Origin: Hymenobacter jejuensis
GTDB lineage: Bacteria; Bacteroidota; Bacteroidia; Cytophagales; Hymenobacteraceae
DNA: 64,000 bases
NCBI RefSeq assembly: GCF_006337165.1
Contig: NZ_CP040896.1
Location: 2,852,001 to 2,916,000, forward strand
Direction: 5' to 3'
In this document: positions 1-10,305 of the stretch, in pieces
Layout: every line of letters begins with the position of its first letter
Position numbering within the stretch: position 1 is the stretch's first letter
Made by a program: the position numbers and the translations under genes
Notes under the pieces: model-generated
What the model saw: only the letters and a program-made list of their open reading frames with translations
What the model was told of the DNA's origin: nothing
Database searches by the model: none

Positions 1-345
1 GCTAATCATCGGGTAGTAGAGATCCCGGCGAGTAACATCAAAAAGGAGATTACGAAAGTTCTCTATAACAAAGGATACATCCAGAGTTACCGTTTTGATG
101 ATTCTTCAGTTCAGGGTACAATCAAAATTGCCTTGAAGTATAACCCTGCTACAAAGCAACCTGCTATTACAAAGTTGGAGAGGATTAGTACTCCTGGTTT
201 ACGTAAATATGCTCACGTTGAGAATATGCCTCGTGTCCTAAGTGGACTAGGTATTGCAATCTTGTCAACTTCTAAGGGAGTAATGACAGAGAAAGAGGCG
301 AAAGCTGAAAATGTGGGTGGCGAGGTATTGTGCTACGTTTACTAA
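1..345 (+). CDS. rpsH: 30S ribosomal protein S8 (5' end missing)
   Basis: Small-subunit protein that binds the central domain of 16S rRNA. The reading frame is open from base 1, so the gene starts outside the window; 114 residues remain of an expected roughly 130. The C-terminal half carries the S8 signature around GIAILSTSKGVMTEKEAK and ends in VLCYVY, typical of S8. It lies first in a spc-operon order (S8-L6-L18-S5-L30-L15-SecY), 18 bases before rplF. An internal ATG at 133 exists but would remove half of the conserved domain and is not the start. Confidence 0.97.
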   Translation, partial: ANHRVVEIPASNIKKEITKVLYNKGYIQSYRFDDSSVQGTIKIALKYNPATKQPAITKLERISTPGLRKYAHVENMPRVLSGLGIAILSTSKGVMTEKEAKAENVGGEVLCYVY

Positions 346-347
346 TC

Positions 348-355
348 GAGGAGGA
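348..355 (+). promoter_or_regulatory. Perfect Shine-Dalgarno before rplF
   Basis: GAGGAGGA ends 8 bases before the rplF ATG and contains the full AGGAGG core. None of the other ribosomal genes in this block has a comparable sequence: their upstream bases are A/T-rich or non-matching. Bacteroidota ribosomes generally do not rely on Shine-Dalgarno pairing, so this site is unusual here. Confidence 0.75.
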
Positions 356-363
356 ACTAAACT

Positions 364-918
364 ATGTCACGTATTGGTAAACTGCCGATTAGCTTGCCGA
401 CCAATGTTCAGGTCGAGATCAGCAAGGAAAATGAAATCATAGTAAAGGGCCCTAAAGGTACCTTATCTACTCCAGTGGACCGTGATATCATTGTGTCTGC
501 AAATGATGGTCAATTGGTGGTAGAACGCCCAACTGAACAAAAGCGTCATAAAGCCATGCACGGTTTGTACCGTTCATTGATCAATAATATGGTCAATGGT
601 GTAAGCAACGGCTTTACTGAGCAATTGGAACTTGTTGGCGTAGGCTACAAAGCCTCTATGGCTGGCACTACACTTGAGTTGTCACTTGGATATTCTCATA
701 ATATTTTCTTGGCCCTTCCTAAGGAGGTAACTGCTACTGCCGTTACTGAGAAAGGTAAGAATCCGATAGTCACTTTGACGAGTATTGACAAGCAATTGTT
801 AGGTCAAGTAGCTGCCAAGATTCGCTCACTACGTAAAGTTGAGCCTTATAAAGGCAAAGGTGTACGCTTTGTGGGTGAGCAAATTCGTCGCAAAGCTGGT
901 AAAACGGCTTCGAAATAA
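364..918 (+). CDS. rplF: 50S ribosomal protein L6
   Basis: Binds 23S rRNA near the factor-binding site of the large subunit. The 184-residue product starts MSRIGKLPI, the standard L6 start, and has the two-repeat L6 fold with the C-terminal signature VEPYKGKGVRFVGEQIRRK followed by the KAGK tail. Length matches the family (about 180). It is co-transcribed with rpsH and rplR. It is the only gene in the ribosomal block with a strong Shine-Dalgarno (348-355), suggesting special translational control; that last point is inference. Confidence 0.99.
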   Translation: MSRIGKLPISLPTNVQVEISKENEIIVKGPKGTLSTPVDRDIIVSANDGQLVVERPTEQKRHKAMHGLYRSLINNMVNGVSNGFTEQLELVGVGYKASMAGTTLELSLGYSHNIFLALPKEVTATAVTEKGKNPIVTLTSIDKQLLGQVAAKIRSLRKVEPYKGKGVRFVGEQIRRKAGKTASK

Positions 919-927
919 TTTTGCATC

Positions 928-1278
928 ATGGCTTTCGATAAAGCAACAAGAAGAAAACGGATCCAGCGCATTATCCGCACAAAGGTGGCTGGCACGTCCG
1001 AGCGCCCACGTCTATCAGTATTTCGTAGTAATACGGGCATTTATGCTCAAATTATAGATGATACTGTTGGGCATACATTGGTAGCTGCTTCCTCAAAGCA
1101 CGTTTCGGTGGATGGGGGCAACGGAGTAGCCCTCGCTGCCGCTGTAGGCAAAGAACTTGCCTCCCGTGCTCAGGAAAAAGGCATTACGAAAGTGGTATTT
1201 GACCGTTCCGGTTATCTCTACCATGGTCGTGTTAAATCATTGGCAGAAGGAGCCCGCGAAGGCGGACTCAATTTCTAA
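928..1278 (+). CDS. rplR: 50S ribosomal protein L18
   Basis: Large-subunit protein that binds 5S rRNA. 116 residues, the normal length, with a basic N-terminus ([11 protein letters not shown]) and the conserved C-terminal part [23 protein letters not shown]. The gene lies 9 bases after rplF and its stop codon is 4 bases before the rpsE start. No Shine-Dalgarno is visible. Confidence 0.98.
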   Translation: MAFDKATRRKRIQRIIRTKVAGTSERPRLSVFRSNTGIYAQIIDDTVGHTLVAASSKHVSVDGGNGVALAAAVGKELASRAQEKGITKVVFDRSGYLYHGRVKSLAEGAREGGLNF

Positions 1279-1282
1279 AAGT

Positions 1283-1819
1283 ATGTCGCAAGATAACCGA
1301 GGTAATAACCGGGATAAACAAGTAGTGCGCGCCACAGACACAGACCTAAAAGAAAAGGTTGTGGCGATCAACCGTGTAGCCAAAGTGGTAAAAGGTGGTC
1401 GTCGCTTTAGCTTTTCTGCAATCGTTGTGGTTGGCGATGGTAATGGCACTGTGGGATTCGGTCTTGGCAAAGCCAACGAAGTTACTGATGCTATTGCTAA
1501 AGGAATAGATGATGCAAAAAAGAACCTTGTAAAGGTTCCTTTATATAAGCATACTGTTCCACATGCTATGGAGGGTAAGTATTCAGGCGGTTTTGTTTTA
1601 GTACAACCTGCAGCGGCTGGTACTGGCGTAATTGCCGGTGGAGCTATGCGGGCTGTTTTTGAAAGTGCTGGTATTAAAGATGTCCTTGCGAAATCGAAGG
1701 GATCTTCAAACCCTCACAATGTTGTCAAGGCAACTTTCGATGCTTTAAGCAAAATGCGAGATCCGATGACTATTGCTCAGCAACGTGGGATTAGTCTTCA
1801 GCGTGTTTTCAACGGCTAA
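1283..1819 (+). CDS. rpsE: 30S ribosomal protein S5
   Basis: Small-subunit protein involved in decoding accuracy. I chose the ATG at 1283 ([12 protein letters not shown]), giving 178 residues; the frame is open further upstream to 1157, but that would overlap rplR and add a non-conserved leader. The dsRNA-binding-like S5 signature [18 protein letters not shown] is near residues 35-55 and the C-terminal S5 fold follows. It is followed by rpmD after 6 bases. Confidence 0.98.
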   Translation: MSQDNRGNNRDKQVVRATDTDLKEKVVAINRVAKVVKGGRRFSFSAIVVVGDGNGTVGFGLGKANEVTDAIAKGIDDAKKNLVKVPLYKHTVPHAMEGKYSGGFVLVQPAAAGTGVIAGGAMRAVFESAGIKDVLAKSKGSSNPHNVVKATFDALSKMRDPMTIAQQRGISLQRVFNG

Positions 1820-1825
1820 GTAGAG

Positions 1826-2005
1826 ATGACGCAGATCAAGATTAAACTTATAAAAAGCGTTATTGACCGCCCTGAGCGTCAAAAGCGTACCGTCAAGGCT
1901 CTAGGCCTAGGCAAAATTGGTAGCGAAACGGAAGTTGAGAATACTCCGCAAGTTGCTGGAATGGTGGCTAAAGTACAGCACCTATTAGAAGTAACTGAAC
2001 TCTAG
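1826..2005 (+). CDS. rpmD: 50S ribosomal protein L30
   Basis: Short 59-residue gene starting MTQIKIKLIKSVIDRPERQK and containing KALGLGKIGSETEVENTP, the bacterial L30 signature. It sits in its usual place between S5 and L15, 6 bases after rpsE and 11 bases before rplO. Length is normal for L30 (about 60). L30 is a small surface protein of the large subunit. Confidence 0.97.
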   Translation: MTQIKIKLIKSVIDRPERQKRTVKALGLGKIGSETEVENTPQVAGMVAKVQHLLEVTEL

Positions 2006-2016
2006 GACGCATCAAC

Positions 2017-2466
2017 ATGAATCTCAGTAATCTCCAACCTGCCGAAGGCTCAGTTCGCAATAACAAGCGTTTGGGCCGTGGTACGGGTTCAGGCCGCGGT
2101 GGTACATCGACGCGCGGTCACAAAGGACAGAAATCTCGCTCGGGTTATTCAAAGAAATCAGGATTCGAAGGCGGCCAAATGCCATTGCAGCGCCGTGTAC
2201 CTAAATTCGGTTTCAAAAATATCAACCGTATTGAGTACAAGGGCATAAACATTGATGTACTAGCTGATTTAAACGAAAAAGATAGCTCTTCCACAATTAT
2301 GGATGCTGCCTATTTTGTGAAAGCTGGCTTAGTATCAAAAAATACCAAAATTAAAATCTTAGGTCGTGGTGAAATCACTACTGCTTTAGAAGTACATGCC
2401 CATGCTTTCTCAAAGTCTGCTGTTGAAGCTATTGAGAAAGTAGGAGGTAAAGCTGTGACGCTGTAA
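2017..2466 (+). CDS. rplO: 50S ribosomal protein L15
   Basis: Late-assembly large-subunit protein. 149 residues with the long Gly/Arg-rich N-terminal extension (RLGRGTGSGRGGTSTRGHKG) that threads into 23S rRNA, and a globular C-terminal half ending in VEAIEKVGGKAVTL. Gene order and length are standard. It ends 12 bases before secY. Confidence 0.98.
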   Translation: MNLSNLQPAEGSVRNNKRLGRGTGSGRGGTSTRGHKGQKSRSGYSKKSGFEGGQMPLQRRVPKFGFKNINRIEYKGINIDVLADLNEKDSSSTIMDAAYFVKAGLVSKNTKIKILGRGEITTALEVHAHAFSKSAVEAIEKVGGKAVTL

Positions 2467-2478
2467 GCCTAAAAGGCA

Positions 2479-3795
2479 ATGAACAAGTTCATCACAACGA
2501 TTAAGAACATTTTTGCGATTGAGGATCTGCGTGCGCGGATTCTCAATACGCTTTTTTTCATTGCCATATATCGGCTGGGTTCTTACGTTGTATTACCCGG
2601 CGTAGACCCTACCCGGCTGAAACAGGGCGCTCAGGGACTATTCGGCATACTTGATACTTTGCTAGGAGGAGCCTTTAGTCATGCTTCAATCTTTGCATTG
2701 GGCATTATGCCTTATATCTCGGCTTCTATCGTTTTACAGCTATTAACGATAGCAGTTCCTTATTTCCAAAAGCTCCAGAAAGAGGGGGAATCAGGACGTA
2801 AGAAGATCAACCAATATACACGTATTCTGACCATCCCAATTGTAATGGCTCAGTCGATCGGTTTTATAGCTACGATCAATGCTGAAGCTATTATTAATCC
2901 TGGGCCTTTCTTCACATTCTCAACGATGATTATCATCACCGCTGGGACTCTGTTTTGTATGTGGCTTGGCGAAAAAATCACTGACAAGGGCATAGGTAAC
3001 GGTATATCCATGATCATTATGATCGGGATAGTGTCGCGGCTTCCTGGTGCCATTATTGGAGAAGCTGCTGCTAAAGGTATGCGTGGTTCTTTGATCTTCT
3101 TGATTGAATTAGTAGTGCTGTTTTTAGTAGTTATGGCTGTTATAGTCTTGACTCAAGCGGTTCGCCGAATTCCTGTGCAGTATGCGAAACAGATTGGTAG
3201 TGCTACACAGTTAAATGCACAACGGCAATTTATACCGATGAAGGTTAATGCTGCGGGGGTAATGCCCATTATTTTCGCTCAATCGTTGATGTTTGTTCCT
3301 GCTATTGTAGCTTCCATATGGCAGAATGATAGTGATACTGCTAGCTATATTGGCGTTAAGTTTTCAGATTACACTTCATGGCAGTATAACCTTGTATTTG
3401 GTCTGCTTATTATAGTCTTTACTTATTTCTACACAGCAATTAGTGTCAACCCTAACCAAATTGCAGACGATCTAAAGCGTAGCGGTGGTTTTGTACCTGG
3501 TGTTAAGCCAGGCCGTGATACTTCTGAATACATTGACGAAATATTAACTCGTATCACCTTACCAGGTGCTGTTGCCCTTGCTTTGATTGCTATTTTCCCT
3601 GCTTTAGCTTTATTAACAGGTGTAACAAGACCATTCTCAGCTTTTTACGGTGGTACATCTTTAATCATCATGGTAGGCGTAGTTTTGGATACATTAAATC
3701 AGGTTGAAAGCTACCTGCTAATGCGTCACTACGATGGAATGATGAAGTCTGGTAAACTCAAGGGCCGTACGCAAAATATTGCGATGGCTTCTTAA
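2479..3795 (+). CDS. secY: Preprotein translocase subunit SecY
   Basis: Channel-forming subunit of the Sec translocon in the inner membrane. 438 residues with about ten hydrophobic segments; the SecY signature around GGAFSHASIFALGIMPYISA lies near residues 63-82, and the cytosolic loop with GGFVPGVKPGRDTSEYI precedes the last segments. It is the last spc-operon translocation gene before map, whose start codon lies 2 bases after the secY stop. Its ATPase partner secA is encoded separately at 26866-30264. Confidence 0.99.
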   Translation: MNKFITTIKNIFAIEDLRARILNTLFFIAIYRLGSYVVLPGVDPTRLKQGAQGLFGILDTLLGGAFSHASIFALGIMPYISASIVLQLLTIAVPYFQKLQKEGESGRKKINQYTRILTIPIVMAQSIGFIATINAEAIINPGPFFTFSTMIIITAGTLFCMWLGEKITDKGIGNGISMIIMIGIVSRLPGAIIGEAAAKGMRGSLIFLIELVVLFLVVMAVIVLTQAVRRIPVQYAKQIGSATQLNAQRQFIPMKVNAAGVMPIIFAQSLMFVPAIVASIWQNDSDTASYIGVKFSDYTSWQYNLVFGLLIIVFTYFYTAISVNPNQIADDLKRSGGFVPGVKPGRDTSEYIDEILTRITLPGAVALALIAIFPALALLTGVTRPFSAFYGGTSLIIMVGVVLDTLNQVESYLLMRHYDGMMKSGKLKGRTQNIAMAS

Positions 3796-3797
3796 AT

Positions 3798-4568
3798 ATG
3801 ATAGTCTATAAGACCGAAGAAGAAATAGAGCTTATTCGAGTAAGTGCAAAAATTCTGGCTCAAGCCCACGGAGAAGTGGCGGGCATGATAAAAGAAGGAG
3901 TTACTACTCGACAGCTTGACCAGCGTGCTGAAGAATTCATTCGGGACCACGGCGCTCAACCTTCTTTTAAAGGTTACAATGACTTTCCTTTTAGCCTTTG
4001 CATATCTCCTAATTCTGTAGTAGTACACGGTTTTCCTAGTGATTATACTTTGAAAAGCGGTGATATAATTTCAGTTGATGCAGGGGTTTTTTACAACGGC
4101 TATCATTCCGATAGCGCTTACACTTACCCAGTAGGGGAGGTGGCACCTGAAGTATTAAAGTTACTGGAGGAAACCAAAAAATCACTTTACGTTGGTATCG
4201 AGCAAGCGGTAGCAGGTAATAGGATGGGCGATGTAAGTTTCGCAATTCAGAATCATGTTGAAAAACAAGGTTATGGAGTAGTACGCGAGTTAGTCGGCCA
4301 TGGAATTGGTGAGAAGCTTCATGAACGTCCTGAGGTTCCGAACTATGGTAAACGTGGTTCAGGACTTAAGTTGCAAACAGGACTTGTGATTGCAATTGAG
4401 CCAATGGTGAATCTAGGGACTAAAAATGTTGTTCAAGAGAAAGACGGTTGGACCATTCGTACTAAGGACAACAAGCCTTCAGCTCACTTTGAACATACAG
4501 TAGTAGTACGTAAAGACAAAGCTGAAATTCTGACGTCTTTCGAATACATAGAAAAAGCCTTACAGTAG
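3798..4568 (+). CDS. map: Methionine aminopeptidase, type I
   Basis: Removes the initiator methionine from nascent proteins. 256 residues, a type Ia enzyme without the zinc-finger extension. The metal ligands are visible in order: two Asp in [20 protein letters not shown], His in [19 protein letters not shown], Glu in IAIEPM and Glu in HFEHTVVV. It follows secY by 2 bases and is followed by infA after 4 bases, so the genes are probably one transcript. Confidence 0.98.
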   Translation: MIVYKTEEEIELIRVSAKILAQAHGEVAGMIKEGVTTRQLDQRAEEFIRDHGAQPSFKGYNDFPFSLCISPNSVVVHGFPSDYTLKSGDIISVDAGVFYNGYHSDSAYTYPVGEVAPEVLKLLEETKKSLYVGIEQAVAGNRMGDVSFAIQNHVEKQGYGVVRELVGHGIGEKLHERPEVPNYGKRGSGLKLQTGLVIAIEPMVNLGTKNVVQEKDGWTIRTKDNKPSAHFEHTVVVRKDKAEILTSFEYIEKALQ

Positions 4569-4572
4569 CCAT

Positions 4573-4791
4573 ATGGCAAAACAATCCTCCATTGAGCAGG
4601 ACGGTACGATTCTAGAAGCCCTTTCTAATGCGATGTTTCGTGTTGAACTGGAAAATGGACACCAAGTCGTTGCTCACATTTCAGGCAAGATGCGAATGCA
4701 TTATATCAAAATCCTGCCGGGGGACAAGGTGAAGCTAGAAATGTCGCCCTATGACTTGTCAAAAGGCCGAATTGTTTATCGTTACAAATAA
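4573..4791 (+). CDS. infA: Translation initiation factor IF-1
   Basis: A 72-residue S1-like OB-fold protein ([20 protein letters not shown], ending KGRIVYRYK) that binds the ribosomal A site during initiation. Length and sequence are canonical. It lies between map and rpmJ, as in many bacteria. Confidence 0.98.
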   Translation: MAKQSSIEQDGTILEALSNAMFRVELENGHQVVAHISGKMRMHYIKILPGDKVKLEMSPYDLSKGRIVYRYK

Positions 4792-4800
4792 CCCGACGAC

Positions 4801-4917
4801 ATGAAAGTCAAAGCGTCCGTAAAGAAGCGCAGCGTTGACTGTAAAGTAATTCGCCGCAAAGGCAAGCTTTACGTCATCAACAAAAAGAACCCACGTTATA
4901 AGCAACGTCAGGGTTAG
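4801..4917 (+). CDS. rpmJ: 50S ribosomal protein L36, zinc-free form
   Basis: A 38-residue protein starting [20 protein letters not shown] and ending YKQRQG. Canonical L36 binds zinc through Cys11, Cys14, Cys27 and His33; here these positions are Ser, Cys, Asn and Tyr, so only one ligand remains and zinc binding is not expected. This form is common in Bacteroidota. It lies 9 bases after infA and 25 bases before rpsM, the usual position. Confidence 0.97.
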   Translation: MKVKASVKKRSVDCKVIRRKGKLYVINKKNPRYKQRQG

Positions 4918-4942
4918 TAGCACCAGACTTTTTAAAAAGCAC

Positions 4943-5320
4943 ATGGCTCGTATTGCAGGGGTAGACATCCCAGATAACAAGCGCGGTGAAATCGCGTTAA
5001 CCTACATTTTCGGCATCGGTCGTTCTGCAGCTCAGAAAATTCTGAATCAAGCTGGCGTTGATCTGAACAAGAAAGTGAAAGACTGGACGGAAGCTGAGGC
5101 TGGTGAAATCCGTAGCATAATTGCTGCAGAACACAAGACTGAAGGCGTTTTGCGTTCGGAAGTACAATTGAACATCAAACGTTTGATGGACATTGGTTGC
5201 TACCGTGGTTTGCGCCACCGCAAAGGCCTCCCCGTTCGTGGCCAGCGTACTAAGAATAATTCTCGTACGCGCAAAGGCAAACGGAAAACCGTTGCCAATA
5301 AGAAGAAGGCTACTAAATAA
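4943..5320 (+). CDS. rpsM: 30S ribosomal protein S13
   Basis: Binds the head of the small subunit and contacts the P-site tRNA. 125 residues: N-terminal helical part [21 protein letters not shown]2TH region, and the basic tail [20 protein letters not shown] typical of S13. It heads the alpha-operon part (S13-S11-S4-RpoA-L17). A 68-base spacer to rpsK contains a weak stem (GGCTC/GAGCC around 5337-5357) of unknown meaning. Confidence 0.98.
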   Translation: MARIAGVDIPDNKRGEIALTYIFGIGRSAAQKILNQAGVDLNKKVKDWTEAEAGEIRSIIAAEHKTEGVLRSEVQLNIKRLMDIGCYRGLRHRKGLPVRGQRTKNNSRTRKGKRKTVANKKKATK

Positions 5321-5388
5321 ACTGTAGCGGGAATCGGCTCTTGTTAATAACATGGAGCCAACAACTTCCGTGGTTTCGCGATAACTAA

Positions 5389-5781
5389 ATGGCACAAAAG
5401 AGAAAAGACAAAGCCAAAAAGCGCGTTGTTGTAGTTGAGCAAGTAGGTCAAGTACACATCAAGGCTTCATTCAACAATATTATTATCTCTATTACCAACA
5501 ACAATGGCCAAGTAATTTCTTGGGCCTCTGCTGGTAAGATGGGATTCAGGGGTTCTAAAAAGAATACCCCATATGCAGCTCAGATGGCTGCTACAGATTG
5601 CGCGAAAGTGGCCCATGACCTGGGCATGCGGAAGGCTGAAGTTTTTGTAAAAGGTCCAGGTGCTGGCCGTGAGTCAGCAATCCGTACACTTCAAAACGTG
5701 GGCATTGAGGTAACTACCATCCGCGACGTAACGCCGTTGCCGCACAACGGCTGCCGCCCACCTAAGCGTCGTCGCGTCTGA
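5389..5781 (+). CDS. rpsK: 30S ribosomal protein S11
   Basis: Platform protein of the small subunit. 130 residues with the conserved core [20 protein letters not shown] and the C-terminal signature [20 protein letters not shown]. Normal length. The next gene, rpsD, begins after a 144-base spacer, longer than elsewhere in this operon. Confidence 0.98.
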   Translation: MAQKRKDKAKKRVVVVEQVGQVHIKASFNNIIISITNNNGQVISWASAGKMGFRGSKKNTPYAAQMAATDCAKVAHDLGMRKAEVFVKGPGAGRESAIRTLQNVGIEVTTIRDVTPLPHNGCRPPKRRRV

Positions 5782-5925
5782 TATAATGAACTGGTGAACT
5801 ACCTGCTGAGCAGGTGGGTTTGCCCAAGGTGTCGGGTTTCTGATGTGGCTTACATTAAATTGTATGTTACATCCAAGAGGCCCGACACGTCTAGTTCAAC
5901 CCCTTCAAAACTCAATATCCCTGAA

Positions 5926-6531
5926 ATGGCACGTTATACCGGTCCAAAAACCAAAATCGCTCGTCGCTTCGCAGAGCCGATTTTCGGTCCAAGCAAAGCG
6001 CTTAACAAAAAGAATTATCCTCCGGGTCAACATGGCCGTGGCCGCCGCAAAAAGCAGTCGGAGTATGCTATCCAGTTGATGGAGAAGCAAAAAGTGAAGT
6101 ACATGTATGGTGTGCTTGAAAAACAGTTTGAAAACCTGTTCCATAAAGCAGCAACTTTACCTGGCATTACAGGTGACAACTTGCTGGCTTTGCTAGAGTC
6201 ACGTCTTGATAATACGGTTTATCGTCTTGGCGTAGCTCCTACTCGCCGTGCAGCCCGTCAACTTGTATTGCACAAGCATATCACTGTTAACGGTGAGGTA
6301 GTTAACATTGCCTCTTATAAGTTGCGCGCTGGCGATATAGTCGGCGTACGTGAGAAGTCGAAGTCGCTTGAAGCTATCACTACGAGCTTAAGCGCTCGCA
6401 ATGCGCGTGCTTTCTCTTGGTTAGAGTGGGATGGCAAGGAAATGATAGGCAAGTTCTTGAACGCTCCCTCACGCGAACTGATCCCTGAGAAAATCACGGA
6501 ACAGCTCATCGTAGAGCTTTACTCGAAGTAA
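5926..6531 (+). CDS. rpsD: 30S ribosomal protein S4
   Basis: Primary 16S rRNA binder and, in other bacteria, translational repressor of the alpha operon. The ATG at 5926 ([15 protein letters not shown]) gives 201 residues, the family length; the frame is open up to 5794 but that leader is not conserved. The S4 RNA-binding domain ([20 protein letters not shown]) lies around residues 90-155. The gene is followed by a terminator-like hairpin before rpoA, which may partly separate expression of the two. Confidence 0.98.
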   Translation: MARYTGPKTKIARRFAEPIFGPSKALNKKNYPPGQHGRGRRKKQSEYAIQLMEKQKVKYMYGVLEKQFENLFHKAATLPGITGDNLLALLESRLDNTVYRLGVAPTRRAARQLVLHKHITVNGEVVNIASYKLRAGDIVGVREKSKSLEAITTSLSARNARAFSWLEWDGKEMIGKFLNAPSRELIPEKITEQLIVELYSK

Positions 6532-6537
6532 TAACGA

Positions 6538-6575
6538 GCCCAATAGATATTGGGCCTTTTCTTCGTTTTTTCCTT
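6538..6575 (+). terminator. Hairpin between rpsD and rpoA
   Basis: GCCCAAT-AGAT-ATTGGGC forms a perfect 7-bp stem with a 4-base loop at 6538-6555, followed by a T-rich stretch. It looks like an intrinsic terminator or attenuator, although rpoA 44 bases further on presumably needs read-through or its own promoter. Confidence 0.7.
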
Positions 6576-6598
6576 GTTGAATATTTAACGCCCCACTT

Positions 6599-7588
6599 AT
6601 GTCAATCTTAGCTTTTCAGATGCCGGAGAAAGTTGTGATGGAGAAATCCGACGACTTCTACGGAACATTTGAATTTAAACCGCTGGAGAAAGGCTACGGC
6701 GTCACGATCGGCAATGCATTACGCCGAATCCTGCTGTCGTCGCTGGAGGGCTACGCCATTACGTCTGTCCGCACACCTAGCGTATTGCACGAATTTTCGA
6801 CCATCGAAGGGGTGATCGAGGATATGTCCGAAATCATTCTGAACCTGAAGATGGTTCGCTTCAAGAAAGTAAGCGATGCTATCGAAGATAAGATCACGGT
6901 TCGCGTTAAAGGTCAGGAAACATTCACAGCCGGTGATATCGATAAGTTTACCAACGGGTTTCAGGTTTTGAACCCAGAATTGGTAATCTGCAATGTAGAT
7001 CCTAGCATCGAACTGGAATTTGAGTTTACTCTTCAGAAGGGTCGTGGTTACGTACCTGCGGAAGAAAATAAGCCTGCTGATCAGGTTTTCGGCCAGATTG
7101 CAATTGACGCCATCTTCACGCCTATAAAGAATGTGAAGTACAGCATTGAAAATACTCGGGTAGAACAGAAAACTGACTACGAAAAGCTGCTGATTGAAAT
7201 TCAGACGGATGGTTCAATTCATCCTGAAGAAGCACTAAAAGGCGCTGCTAACATCCTGATCCAACACTTCATGTTGTTTTCGGACAACACGATGACCTTT
7301 GAAACAGCCAAGGCTGAAGAGGAGGAGACCGTAGATGAGGAGACGCTACATATGCGCAAAGTCCTAAAGACGCCTCTTGCGGATATGGATTTGTCAGTAC
7401 GTGCTTACAACTGCCTCAAAGCTGCGGATATCAAGACCCTTGGGGACTTGGTACAGTTGGATATGAGCGACATGATGAAGTTCCGTAACTTTGGTAAGAA
7501 GTCTTTGACTGAACTAGAAAATCTAGTGGAAGAAAAGGGCTTAACCTTCGGAATGGATTTGGGCAAATACAAGCTCGAAGAAGATTAG
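6599..7588 (+). CDS. rpoA: DNA-directed RNA polymerase subunit alpha
   Basis: Assembly platform of RNA polymerase and target of activators and UP elements. 329 residues. The N-terminal dimerization domain covers about 1-230 with the signature [20 protein letters not shown] near residues 33-52. After an acidic linker ([12 protein letters not shown]), the C-terminal DNA-binding domain includes [20 protein letters not shown]. It lies between rpsD and rplQ as usual and is followed by a strong hairpin. Confidence 0.99.
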   Translation: MSILAFQMPEKVVMEKSDDFYGTFEFKPLEKGYGVTIGNALRRILLSSLEGYAITSVRTPSVLHEFSTIEGVIEDMSEIILNLKMVRFKKVSDAIEDKITVRVKGQETFTAGDIDKFTNGFQVLNPELVICNVDPSIELEFEFTLQKGRGYVPAEENKPADQVFGQIAIDAIFTPIKNVKYSIENTRVEQKTDYEKLLIEIQTDGSIHPEEALKGAANILIQHFMLFSDNTMTFETAKAEEEETVDEETLHMRKVLKTPLADMDLSVRAYNCLKAADIKTLGDLVQLDMSDMMKFRNFGKKSLTELENLVEEKGLTFGMDLGKYKLEED

Positions 7589-7594
7589 TATTGT

Positions 7595-7660
7595 GTGCTG
7601 ATTATCAGTTGATTGCTACAGTTAAACTGTGGTAACCAACTGATAATCAGCACTTTGTTT
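7595..7660 (+). terminator. 17-bp stem hairpin after rpoA
   Basis: Two arms, 7595-7611 and 7637-7653, are perfectly complementary over 17 bp with a 25-base loop, followed by TTTGTTTTT. Each arm also contains a small palindrome CTGATnATCAG, related to the AT-rich dyads found after other genes in the window. Position right after the rpoA stop supports a terminator. Confidence 0.75.
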
Positions 7661-7777
7661 TTAAGCATTTCTTAATCGTTATGCCCAAGATGTTGCGGTT
7701 CTAATGTGATGACAACCTTTTTGTCATCCGCCGTGGTCGCAACATGCAAGCATACATTTTACATTTAGTACAACACC

Positions 7778-8365
7778 ATGAGACACGGTAAAACAATTAA
7801 TCACTTAGGCCGCACCGCTGCACACCGCAACGCCATGCTGTCGAACATGGCTTCTTCGTTGATTCTGCACAAGCGTATTTCAACGACAGTAGCAAAAGCT
7901 AAAGCTCTGCGCAAGTTTGTAGAGCCCCTGCTTACCAAATCGAAAAACGACACCACCCATTCGCGTCGTTTAGTATTCTCGACTCTTCAGAACAAAGAAT
8001 CGATAAAAGAGCTGTTTGGTAACGTAGCAGCTAAAATTGCTAATCGCCCGGGTGGCTATACTCGTATTTTGAAGCTAAGCGAGAATCGTCTTGGCGACAA
8101 CGCCGAGATGTGCATCATTGAGTTGGTTGATTACAACGAAACGATGTTGGAAGCAAAAACTGCGAGCGAAGCTAAGGCTACAACTCGCCGTTCACGCGGT
8201 CGTAAGAAGGCCTCGGCTACCACCGAAGCTGCTCCAGCTGGTGAAGCAGTAGCTCCTGCTGCTGTGGTTGAAACTTCTGCTCCAGAAGATACAGCTACCA
8301 CCACTTTGCATAATGAGGAAACTCGTGATGAAGCGAAGGCTGCCGACGAAGAAGCTGCTTCTTAG
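7778..8365 (+). CDS. rplQ: 50S ribosomal protein L17 with long C-terminal tail
   Basis: Large-subunit protein. Residues 1 to about 120 are the L17 domain ([20 protein letters not shown], later [20 protein letters not shown]). The remaining roughly 70 residues form a low-complexity tail: a basic patch ([12 protein letters not shown]) followed by an Ala/Glu/Thr-rich acidic stretch. E. coli L17 ends at 127 residues; extended tails are known in Bacteroidota. A 124-base spacer after the rpoA hairpin suggests its own promoter. Confidence 0.97.
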   Translation: MRHGKTINHLGRTAAHRNAMLSNMASSLILHKRISTTVAKAKALRKFVEPLLTKSKNDTTHSRRLVFSTLQNKESIKELFGNVAAKIANRPGGYTRILKLSENRLGDNAEMCIIELVDYNETMLEAKTASEAKATTRRSRGRKKASATTEAAPAGEAVAPAAVVETSAPEDTATTTLHNEETRDEAKAADEEAAS

Positions 8366-8386
8366 TCTACATAATCACATTCAAAC

Positions 8387-8421
8387 AAAAAGGACGTGCC
8401 TCACAGCACGTCCTTTTTGTT
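8387..8421 (+). terminator. Intrinsic terminator after rplQ
   Basis: 13-bp stem: AAAAAGGACGTGC at 8387-8399 pairs with GCACGTCCTTTTT at 8406-8418, with a 6-base loop and T-run. It closes the ribosomal transcript. Confidence 0.9.
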
Positions 8422-8544
8422 TCTACCATTTCTTGAACTGCGATTTTGCGTTATACAAAGGGCGGCAAATCGGAAATGAGTACCTTACTGCCCTCGAAAC
8501 GGCAGTTTCTACGTAGCAAGAAACCAATGCTGTCTGAACTATAA

Positions 8545-9846
<1,302 letters not shown>

Positions 9847-9868
9847 GCAATAGTTGCCTGCACTATGA

Positions 9869-9906
9869 AAAAGGGCCGACTCTGCTACGCAGGGCCGGCC
9901 CTTTTG
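9869..9906 (+). terminator. Terminator after eno
   Basis: AAAAGGGCCG at 9869-9878 pairs with CGGCCCTTTT at 9896-9905, directly after the eno stop. Confidence 0.8.
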
Positions 9907-9907
9907 C

Positions 9908-9915
9908 TATCTTTG
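9908..9915 (+). promoter_or_regulatory. Possible -7 element TATCTTTG
   Basis: TATCTTTG matches the Bacteroidota -7 consensus TAnnTTTG and lies only 5 bases before the ATG at 9921, which would imply a nearly leaderless mRNA. No clear -33 TTTG is present, so this is tentative. Confidence 0.35.
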
Positions 9916-9920
9916 GCATT

Positions 9921-10235
9921 ATGCGAGCAGTTGATGTCTTTGATCGTATTCCCCGCTTTCTGCGCAGTTTCTACTTCCTGACCGGAGCTGGTTTCCTGTT
10001 GTGGATGTTTGTGTTCGATGCCAACGACTTCGTGAAGCAGTACGACATGTACGACAAGTGGCACGAGCTGCAAGGACAGAAAGAATATTACCTGCAAGAA
10101 ATTGAGAAGGTAAAAAAGGACCGCGCCGAACTGCTGAGCAGTCCGGAACTCCTCGAAAAATTTGCCCGCGAGAAATATATCATGAAACGGCCTGGCGAAG
10201 ATGTATTCGTCTTAGTGCCGAAAGAAGCCGAATAA
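9921..10235 (+). CDS. Septum formation initiator (FtsB/DivIC-like)
   Basis: A 104-residue bitopic protein: cytosolic N-terminus, one membrane segment around residues 17-36 (FYFLTGAGFLLWMFVFDA), then a charged helix with coiled-coil pattern at about 42-72 (YDKWHELQGQKEYYLQEIEK) and a short C-terminal part ending RPGEDVFVLVPKEAE. This layout is that of FtsB/DivIC, which forms the FtsQLB divisome subcomplex. A position next to eno is common for this gene in bacteria. The choice between FtsB and DivIC names cannot be made here. Confidence 0.85.
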   Translation: MRAVDVFDRIPRFLRSFYFLTGAGFLLWMFVFDANDFVKQYDMYDKWHELQGQKEYYLQEIEKVKKDRAELLSSPELLEKFAREKYIMKRPGEDVFVLVPKEAE

Positions 10236-10257
10236 CGGCTTACTCACCATAATTACG

Positions 10258-10291
10258 AAAGCCACGGACAGCCGTCCGTGGCTTTGTTTTT
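10258..10291 (+). terminator. Terminator after the FtsB/DivIC-like gene
   Basis: AAAGCCACGGAC at 10258-10269 pairs with GTCCGTGGCTTT at 10274-10285, followed by GTTTTT. Confidence 0.85.
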
Positions 10292-10305
10292 GATACAGAC
10301 TGCCA

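Noticed and set aside
5794-5925. N-terminal extension of rpsD
   Set aside because: S4 proteins begin MARYTGPK-like, which matches the ATG at 5926.
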